IMG/VR virus record: IMGVR_UViG_3300008259_000030
Span: 19,490-83,489 of that record
From: a virus
DNA length: 64,000 nucleotides
Reading direction: 5' to 3' (one strand)
Each line of letters opens with the position of its first letter. The first letter of the stretch is position 1. A program made the position numbers and the translations under genes. Under the pieces are notes generated by a model. The model made no database searches. It worked only from the letters and a program-made list of their open reading frames with translations, and had not been told where the DNA came from. Shown piece after piece: positions 58,454 to 64,000 of this stretch.

Positions 58454-60520
58454 ATGGCCTATACAGTAAACAAAACAGACGGATCAATAGTAGCTACAGT
58501 AGCTGACGGTCAGATAGATCAAGGATCGACCGATTTAACTTTAATAGGAAAAAACTTTAGCGGTTTTGGTGACTATCTTAATGAAAATTTTGTACACCTA
58601 CTAGAAAATTTTGCTGGACAGTCTCAACCAAATCAACCTTTGCTGGGACAATTATGGTATGACACAACAGAAAACAGAATTAAAGTCTATTCAGGTAATG
58701 AATGGAAATCTGTAGGAACTGCTGCGTTATCTATCGCACGACCTTTAGATATCAGTACTGGTGATTTTTGGTTCAACACATCATTAGCACAGTTATTTTT
58801 CTTTGATGGCAACCAAGATACACTAGTAGCTCCTATATATAGTTCGTCCCAAAATACCAGCGGATTTAGAATAGAAACAGTTGAAGATTCGGACAGAAGA
58901 AATAAAATTATATCTGGTGTTTATAATGCTGGAAGATTAATGGGGTATTTTAGTGCCCAGGAATTCACATTAAGAAATCCTATATCAGATTACAATACAG
59001 CTAATCAAAACGGCGAAACTATACCCAATACTTTAATTAAGATTGGATTTAATCCAGCAGATACTTCTTTTAAATGGCAAGGCACTACTTATAATTCTGA
59101 TAGGTTAGGAGAAGTAGATTCGTCAAATTATGTAAGAAAAGATTTAGCTAACGTTCTTACAGCAGCTTTAACAGTTCAAAACAATGAAGGATTATTTTTT
59201 GGAACAGGTCCTCAGGGTCAATTAGCTGTTGAAAATTTTAGAGATGTAACAATAAGAAACACATCAGATGAAGGAAGAATAACTTTAAGGGCTACACGGG
59301 CCGGAAATTTATTAAGTTATTTTTCAATTGCTCCTGATGCCAGCGGTTCAGATTTAATTGAGATTGCCCCATCAAATCCTTTGAGCTTAACTACTATTGG
59401 CGGCAGTGTTGAAATTACAGGAAACCTAACAGTATTAGGGAATATGGTCAGTGTCGATGTTTCAACACTAAGAGTAGAAGATAAAAATATAGAACTTGGT
59501 AAAAAATCCGACAATACAAACATCACCGACGCTCAAGCCTATGGTGGCGGGATTGTATTAAAAGGGGATACTGATCATTATATTGTTTGGAATCAAGTTG
59601 AATCAGCAGTAACCGATGAACAAGATTGGGACTTTAGTGAAAACATCGATATTCCTTCTACCCGTTCTTATAAGATAGGCGGTGTTGAAGTTTTACGAAA
59701 CAACGGTGTTACTATAGAATTAACATCGGCAGTGACAACAGCTCCGGGATTAGTTAGTTTTGGATCGCAAACATCACTTACAGCAGACAATATCACAATC
59801 GACGATAATAGGATTTCTAATAATGGACGTACAACTCCATATGTAAACGGAGATCCTGCTAACCCTACTAATTTAGTTTTTGAACCGTTAGGTGATGTAG
59901 AATTTACAGGTAATCCTAGATTGCTAGGAATCGCCACTGACGGCGAAAATTCTCCAGATCAAACTCAAGAAGGATACACATATCTTTCTGTTAACGATCC
60001 TGATCAATTAGAACAAGCAACATCTAAAAAATATGTTACTAACCTAGTTAGAACTCGCAGTATTCCGTTAACTTTAGATATTACAAAAAATACTAACAGT
60101 GGACAAGGTACACAAGCAGAACAACCATTAACTAACGCAGAAATTATTGCTATAGTCACTGACATTTGTCCTCCAGATGAGTACGAAGAGAATACATTGT
60201 GTCGCATAGCAACTACTAGGTACTATCAAGAAGATATTGCCCAGCAAACATTTACTATTAATTACTCTACTTTATATGAAGTTGATGGTTCTGAAACACC
60301 AGGCGGAGTAGAAACACCACATGGTGTTGTACTAGATATACAAAATCCTGTAGTAATACCTGCTAAAGCACCACCACTGTTATTTGTAAGAAGAGGGTTG
60401 ATAATATTAAAATTAGAAAATATTACATCGACGTTAATATGGACAGTTGACACTGCGTTGGTTGAAGATCCATCGCCATACGACATCCCGTATTCAACAT
60501 ACAGTACAAGATTACCATAA
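58454..60520 (+). CDS. Tail fibre protein 2, 688 aa
   Basis: The shared N-terminal module is present: 'LIGKNFSGFGDYLNENFVHL', 'LENFAGQSQPNQPLLGQLWY', 'ENRIKVYSGNEWKSVG'. Residues about 325-415 have the 'VDVSTLRVEDKNIELGKK' and 'QAYGGGIVLKGDTDHYIVWN' module also found in the 512-aa minus-strand fibre. 'EQATSKKYVTNLVRTRSIPL' near 515-535 is a module boundary. There is no collar domain; the C-terminal 150 residues are beta-rich ('VVIPAKAPPLLFVRRGLIIL'). GGAG lies 8 nt before the ATG. It is likely a trimeric fibre. Confidence 0.8.
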   Translation: MAYTVNKTDGSIVATVADGQIDQGSTDLTLIGKNFSGFGDYLNENFVHLLENFAGQSQPNQPLLGQLWYDTTENRIKVYSGNEWKSVGTAALSIARPLDISTGDFWFNTSLAQLFFFDGNQDTLVAPIYSSSQNTSGFRIETVEDSDRRNKIISGVYNAGRLMGYFSAQEFTLRNPISDYNTANQNGETIPNTLIKIGFNPADTSFKWQGTTYNSDRLGEVDSSNYVRKDLANVLTAALTVQNNEGLFFGTGPQGQLAVENFRDVTIRNTSDEGRITLRATRAGNLLSYFSIAPDASGSDLIEIAPSNPLSLTTIGGSVEITGNLTVLGNMVSVDVSTLRVEDKNIELGKKSDNTNITDAQAYGGGIVLKGDTDHYIVWNQVESAVTDEQDWDFSENIDIPSTRSYKIGGVEVLRNNGVTIELTSAVTTAPGLVSFGSQTSLTADNITIDDNRISNNGRTTPYVNGDPANPTNLVFEPLGDVEFTGNPRLLGIATDGENSPDQTQEGYTYLSVNDPDQLEQATSKKYVTNLVRTRSIPLTLDITKNTNSGQGTQAEQPLTNAEIIAIVTDICPPDEYEENTLCRIATTRYYQEDIAQQTFTINYSTLYEVDGSETPGGVETPHGVVLDIQNPVVIPAKAPPLLFVRRGLIILKLENITSTLIWTVDTALVEDPSPYDIPYSTYSTRLP

Positions 60521-60532
60521 TGGAAGAGCGAC

Positions 60533-62155
60533 ATGCCATATCAAATTAATAAATTCAACGGAGAGCGACTAGTTATACTAGAAGATGGTACACTAGATTC
60601 GACAACCAATCTTAATCTAGTAGGTAAAAATTTTGCCGGCTATGGAGAAACTCAAAATGAAAATTTTGTATGGTTGCTAGAAAATTTTGCCAGCGGTATA
60701 GCACCCGGAAAACCGTTAACCGGACAAATATGGTATGATACTGTTACTAAAAAAATTAAAGTTTATTCAGGATCAACATGGAATTTTGTAGGTGGAACTA
60801 AACTATCAGCTACTGAACCCGTTGATCCTTCAGAAGGCGACGGTTGGTACGATAGCGATGATGGAAAATTTTATGTATATGACGGCACAGACTTTCAGTT
60901 TATAGGACCAGAAACTGTAGCAGGTTTTGGAAATACAAGACACATTTCGGATAAAATAATTGATTCATTAGGAAACAATGTTCCAGTAATTAAAACTTTA
61001 ATTAATGATTCAATAATAGCTATTACGGCAGATAGATCTTTTAATCCGTTAACTCCTATTACAGGATTTACATCATTTGTAAAAGGTATAAATTTTTCTA
61101 GTACATCTGTTCTTAATGGCAACATTTCAGGAAATGCTGGTTCAGCAAATATTTTATCTACAGCTAGAAATATCAATGGTGTAGCATTTAATGGATCCGC
61201 AGATGTTACTGTAAAAGCATCAACTACTAATAAATTGATATCTGGAAATTATATTACAGGTTCTGATTTTGATGGATCTGCTCCTATTACATGGACACTC
61301 GATGCTTCGTCTAACAATGTTCAGGATACCGTAGTTGTTAGAGATAGCTCAGGAAATTTTGCTGCTAATACTGTAGTAGCTAATCTTACGGGTAATAGTG
61401 TAGGCACACATACTGGCCCTGTTGTCGGCGGTGTTACAGGAAATGTTATAGGTAATTTAACTGGTAATGTTTTAGGAAATGTCACTGGGGATGTTACTGG
61501 TAACGTAACAGGATCTTTAACAGGTAGTTTGTTAGGTAACGCTAAAGGTAGTTTAATTGCTGCAGACAATTCTGTAGCCTATGACGGAACTACAAAAATC
61601 TTTACAGGTACTTTTACAGGTAATGCTACATCTGCTACTAGATTACAAAACGAAGTAATGATTAACAATGTTCCGTTTACAGGACAATCTAGTATCACAG
61701 TTTTTGATAATACTAAATTTCCTAGTACCGGAGGAACATTAACTGGACCTTTGATCCTTGCTGATAATCCAAATACAGGATTAGGAGCAGCAACAAAACA
61801 ATATGTTGACGATAGAGATCAAATTATTAAAAATGAAGTTGTTGCTTTATTCCCAACAAATTATACAATAACCTATGGTAATACTCAATACAGCACCACT
61901 GGATATACTAATCAAGTTGGATCTTTTAACAACGGTGCTAACTTTTTTGATGTATATTCCCCCGCTGGTAAAACAATGGCTAATTTAGTTGCTTTTATTC
62001 CTTCAATTGCAGTTATACATTACGCTGGTGGAGTTGACGGCAACGACAGTTTACGATGTACTTGGTCTAATCTTGGAGACCGTATCCGTGTATGGGTACA
62101 AAACACAGAGCAAAGATCAACACCTGCTGCCAATTGGCTAGCTATTTGGAGTTAA
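60533..62155 (+). CDS. Tail fibre protein 3 with Gly-Asn repeat shaft, 540 aa
   Basis: Shared N-terminal module ('LVGKNFAGYGETQNENFVWL', 'LENFASGIAPGKPLTGQIWY'). 'NISGNAGSANILSTARNING' with 'VAFNGSADVTVKA' near 200-225 is the classic phage fibre joint. Residues about 283-342 are a period-4 Gly-Asn repeat ('GNVIGNLTGNVLGNVTGDVT') likely forming a thin triple-stranded shaft. 'GLGAATKQYVDDRDQIIKNE' near 420 precedes a C-terminal head ending 'PAANWLAIWS', a terminal Trp pattern typical of phage fibre tips. A chaperone-like gene follows by one nt. Confidence 0.82.
   Translation: MPYQINKFNGERLVILEDGTLDSTTNLNLVGKNFAGYGETQNENFVWLLENFASGIAPGKPLTGQIWYDTVTKKIKVYSGSTWNFVGGTKLSATEPVDPSEGDGWYDSDDGKFYVYDGTDFQFIGPETVAGFGNTRHISDKIIDSLGNNVPVIKTLINDSIIAITADRSFNPLTPITGFTSFVKGINFSSTSVLNGNISGNAGSANILSTARNINGVAFNGSADVTVKASTTNKLISGNYITGSDFDGSAPITWTLDASSNNVQDTVVVRDSSGNFAANTVVANLTGNSVGTHTGPVVGGVTGNVIGNLTGNVLGNVTGDVTGNVTGSLTGSLLGNAKGSLIAADNSVAYDGTTKIFTGTFTGNATSATRLQNEVMINNVPFTGQSSITVFDNTKFPSTGGTLTGPLILADNPNTGLGAATKQYVDDRDQIIKNEVVALFPTNYTITYGNTQYSTTGYTNQVGSFNNGANFFDVYSPAGKTMANLVAFIPSIAVIHYAGGVDGNDSLRCTWSNLGDRIRVWVQNTEQRSTPAANWLAIWS
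61380..61556 (+). repeat. 12-nt period Gly-Asn coding repeats
   Basis: Degenerate 12-nt units ('ggtaatgtt' plus a variable codon) encode about fourteen Gly-x-x-x steps in fibre protein 3. Divergence at third positions shows the protein pattern is selected rather than recently expanded. Confidence 0.8.
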
Positions 62156-62156
62156 T

Positions 62157-62516
62157 ATGTATTACGTCTGCTTAGAAAATAATCAAATTACAGCAATATT
62201 AAATTATCAACCAAACACACCTAATGGTGTAGAGGTGGTTAATATTACCAGCGAACAATATGATCAAATAGTCAATGACACACATTTTTTTAATGTAACA
62301 ACTAAAACTGTTGACGCATTAACTAATGAACAAGTAATTGCTAAATCAACATTTAATCAAAACAGTGTTCATAGAGAATTCTTAAATAGTACCGATTGGA
62401 AAGTGCTAAGACACTTAAGAGAGCAGTCATTGGGATTACCGACATCTTTAACACAACAACAGTTTTTAGAATTAGAGCAGCAAAGACAAACTGCCGCAGA
62501 TAGTATAACAGAATAA
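62157..62516 (+). CDS. Tail fibre assembly (Tfa-like) chaperone candidate, 119 aa
   Basis: Short protein starting MYYVCLENNQITAILNYQP, with 'STDWKVLRHLREQSLGLPTS' and 'LTQQQFLELEQQRQTAADSI' at the C-terminus. This matches the 'DWxxLR...L....ExxxLxxxRQ' pattern of tail fibre assembly and tip-attached proteins. It lies one nt after fibre 3, with GGAG overlapping the fibre stop region, so it is translationally linked to the fibre it probably helps fold or caps. Confidence 0.65.
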   Translation: MYYVCLENNQITAILNYQPNTPNGVEVVNITSEQYDQIVNDTHFFNVTTKTVDALTNEQVIAKSTFNQNSVHREFLNSTDWKVLRHLREQSLGLPTSLTQQQFLELEQQRQTAADSITE

Positions 62517-62528
62517 TAGGAGCAAGTA

Positions 62529-64000
62529 ATGCCATACCAGATAGATAGATATAACGGATCGTTTTTTATAGAAGTTCCTGATCAAACGGTTGACAGTTCT
62601 AGTTCCGATCTAAAACTTATTGGAAAAAATTATGCTGGATATGGTGAGGTCCAGAATGAAAACGTTTTACATCTGCTAGAAAATTTTAGAGGATTTTCTG
62701 CTCCTAGAAGACCTATTATTGGTCAGATATGGTACGACGAATTAAACAATAAATTAAAATTTTATGATGATACTCAAAAATGGAAAACTGTTTCTGTAAC
62801 CGACGTATCTAGCACAGCCCCAACAGGATCGTCAGTTAAAGACAAAGGAAATCTTTGGTATAACGATGCTCTAGATCAATTAAACATCTGGGATGGCACT
62901 GAATATAGAATTATTGGACCAGAAATCGCAGTAGGATTTGGAGAAACTAAATTATCATCAGGAACAATACGTGATAACGGAAACGTTGAATATCCTATAA
63001 TCAAAGTTTTTAACAATGATAAAGTTATTGCGGTTGTAAGTAACGATCAATTTGACATTGGAATTATTGACACTATTGATGGATTTACAACTATCAAGAA
63101 AGGATTTACTCTAGTTGATACTGCTGCTAGCGGTGTAACATCTTCGCAATATAGATACTGGGGAACAGCTAGTAACACAGAAAAATTCTCAGGATTTACC
63201 ACTGCTGATTTTGTTATGCGTGGTATGAACGGATCTACGTTTGGAGATACGGGTGTAACTTTAGGTGATGACAACGATTTAAAAATATTTGTTGAAGATT
63301 TTAACAAGATTGTTATATCCAGTCAGTTAAATGGTCCATTAAAAATACGTGTAAAGAACGGTGCTATTAACAATGATGTGGCTATTTTCTCCGAAGCAGG
63401 TATGGAGCCCAACACTACTGAAATATATAACTTAGGGTCGTCTGTTAAAAAATGGAGTGCTATACATTCCAAGGACGTATTTGGTAATGTCATAGGTACA
63501 TTACAAGGCGATCTACTAGCAGAAGACGATCAAGTAATGTTTGATGCTAGTCTTAAAGAATTTTATGGTACACATGTGGGTATCAATAAAGGCGATATTA
63601 GAGCAGCAGATAATTCTTTATGTTTTGATTCTTCTGCTAGAGCGTTTATTGGTGCTTCGGGTACATTTACTAATATAACTACGGATCTATTAACATTAGT
63701 TGACAGGGTTATTGGTGATCTCAAAGGCGACATTTACGCTAGTGATGATACTATTGCCTATAACGCAGGAACAAAAATATTCACAGGCTCGTTAGTTGGT
63801 AACGCAGACACAGCCGCTAAATTACAATCGCCTAAGTATATTAACGGTGTTGCTTTTGACGGATCAGAAAATATTAATGTTGTTGTCGAAACTAGAGTAG
63901 CTAAATCCGGTGGCATTATGACTGGGTATCTAACCTTAGTAGATGATCCTATTAATGATAAACATGCCGCTACTAAGAAATATGTTGATGATCAAATAGC
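62529..64000 (+). CDS. Tail fibre protein 4 (C-terminus cut by window edge)
   Basis: Open from ATG 62529 (GGAG 9 nt upstream) to the right edge, at least 490 residues. The shared N-terminal module is clear: 'LIGKNYAGYGEVQNENVLHL', 'LENFRGFSAPRRPIIGQIWY', 'NKLKFYDDTQKWKTVS'. 'FNLGSSVKKWSAIHSKDVFG'-type and 'VGNADTAAKLQSPKYINGVA' segments occur further on. It ends in the window with 'ATKKYVDDQIA', the usual boundary before the next fibre module, so at least one more domain lies beyond the edge. It is likely another receptor-binding fibre. Confidence 0.82.
   Translation, partial: MPYQIDRYNGSFFIEVPDQTVDSSSSDLKLIGKNYAGYGEVQNENVLHLLENFRGFSAPRRPIIGQIWYDELNNKLKFYDDTQKWKTVSVTDVSSTAPTGSSVKDKGNLWYNDALDQLNIWDGTEYRIIGPEIAVGFGETKLSSGTIRDNGNVEYPIIKVFNNDKVIAVVSNDQFDIGIIDTIDGFTTIKKGFTLVDTAASGVTSSQYRYWGTASNTEKFSGFTTADFVMRGMNGSTFGDTGVTLGDDNDLKIFVEDFNKIVISSQLNGPLKIRVKNGAINNDVAIFSEAGMEPNTTEIYNLGSSVKKWSAIHSKDVFGNVIGTLQGDLLAEDDQVMFDASLKEFYGTHVGINKGDIRAADNSLCFDSSARAFIGASGTFTNITTDLLTLVDRVIGDLKGDIYASDDTIAYNAGTKIFTGSLVGNADTAAKLQSPKYINGVAFDGSENINVVVETRVAKSGGIMTGYLTLVDDPINDKHAATKKYVDDQI

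Overview
The window is a contiguous, gene-dense piece of an AT-rich tailed-phage genome of the T4 superfamily (contractile-tailed myovirus). Recognisable T4-type virion and replication proteins are portal gp20, prohead proteins gp67/gp68/gp21/gp22, major capsid gp23, gp46/gp47 recombination nuclease, late sigma factor gp55, and baseplate proteins gp26, gp48, gp53, gp5, gp25 and gp6. The lengths (gp23 of 391 aa, gp6 of 1170 aa, gp55 of 284 aa), the very large modular fibre and baseplate proteins and the gene order are unlike coliphage T4. They fit the cyanophage/pelagiphage-like or 'far-T4' aquatic branches. No host-specific metabolic gene is present, so the host cannot be named. There are no tRNAs, insertion sequences, CRISPR arrays or integrases.

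Layout. (1) 1-24431, minus strand: late head and fibre genes. In transcription order these are two paralogous tape-measure-like proteins (one with an M23 peptidase domain), gp20, gp67-like, a Rossmann-like unknown, gp68-like, gp21, gp22 and gp23, then a UUCG-loop terminator. After the terminator come a small unknown, five virion/fibre proteins including a 2107-aa repeat protein, and a truncated paralogue of it running off the left edge. (2) 24509-25611, plus strand: gp26 and a small gp51-like reading frame joined by what looks like a canonical -1 programmed frameshift site (slippery T-TTT-TTC, 6-nt spacer, perfect 10-bp stem). (3) 25608-31506, minus strand: an Ala/Pro-rich unknown, a 0.49-kb structured intergenic region with a possible 48-aa gene, a GIY-YIG-domain protein, a small conserved protein, gp46, gp47 and gp55. 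(4) 31578-64000, plus strand: baseplate and tail-fibre genes gp48, gp53, a hub-like protein, gp5, gp25, gp6, a 4890-aa giant protein, a 220-aa unknown, four fibre paralogues sharing an N-terminal module (the last cut by the right edge), and a Tfa-like chaperone between fibres 3 and 4.

Regulation. T4-type late promoter motifs (TATAAATA, GATAAATA or AATAAATA) lie upstream of many transcription units and match the presence of gp55. Two exact TATAAATA boxes face each other between the tape-measure and gp26 operons, so that polymerases on them would collide. The gp47/gp46 operon instead has a sigma70-like promoter, as expected for an early/middle replication unit.

How the parts work together: gp67/68/22 form the scaffold core, gp21 processes the prohead, gp20 and gp23 form portal and shell; gp26/51 and the tape-measure proteins build the hub and tail; gp5/48/53/25/6 and the giant protein form the baseplate; and the fibre paralogues provide host recognition. 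gp5 here appears to lack the T4 lysozyme domain, and the M23 peptidase in a tape-measure-like protein may supply the wall-cleaving activity. The most notable candidates for something undescribed are the gp26/gp51 frameshift signal, the structured intergenic region at 26.7-27.2 kb, the face-to-face late promoters, and the modular giant baseplate protein.
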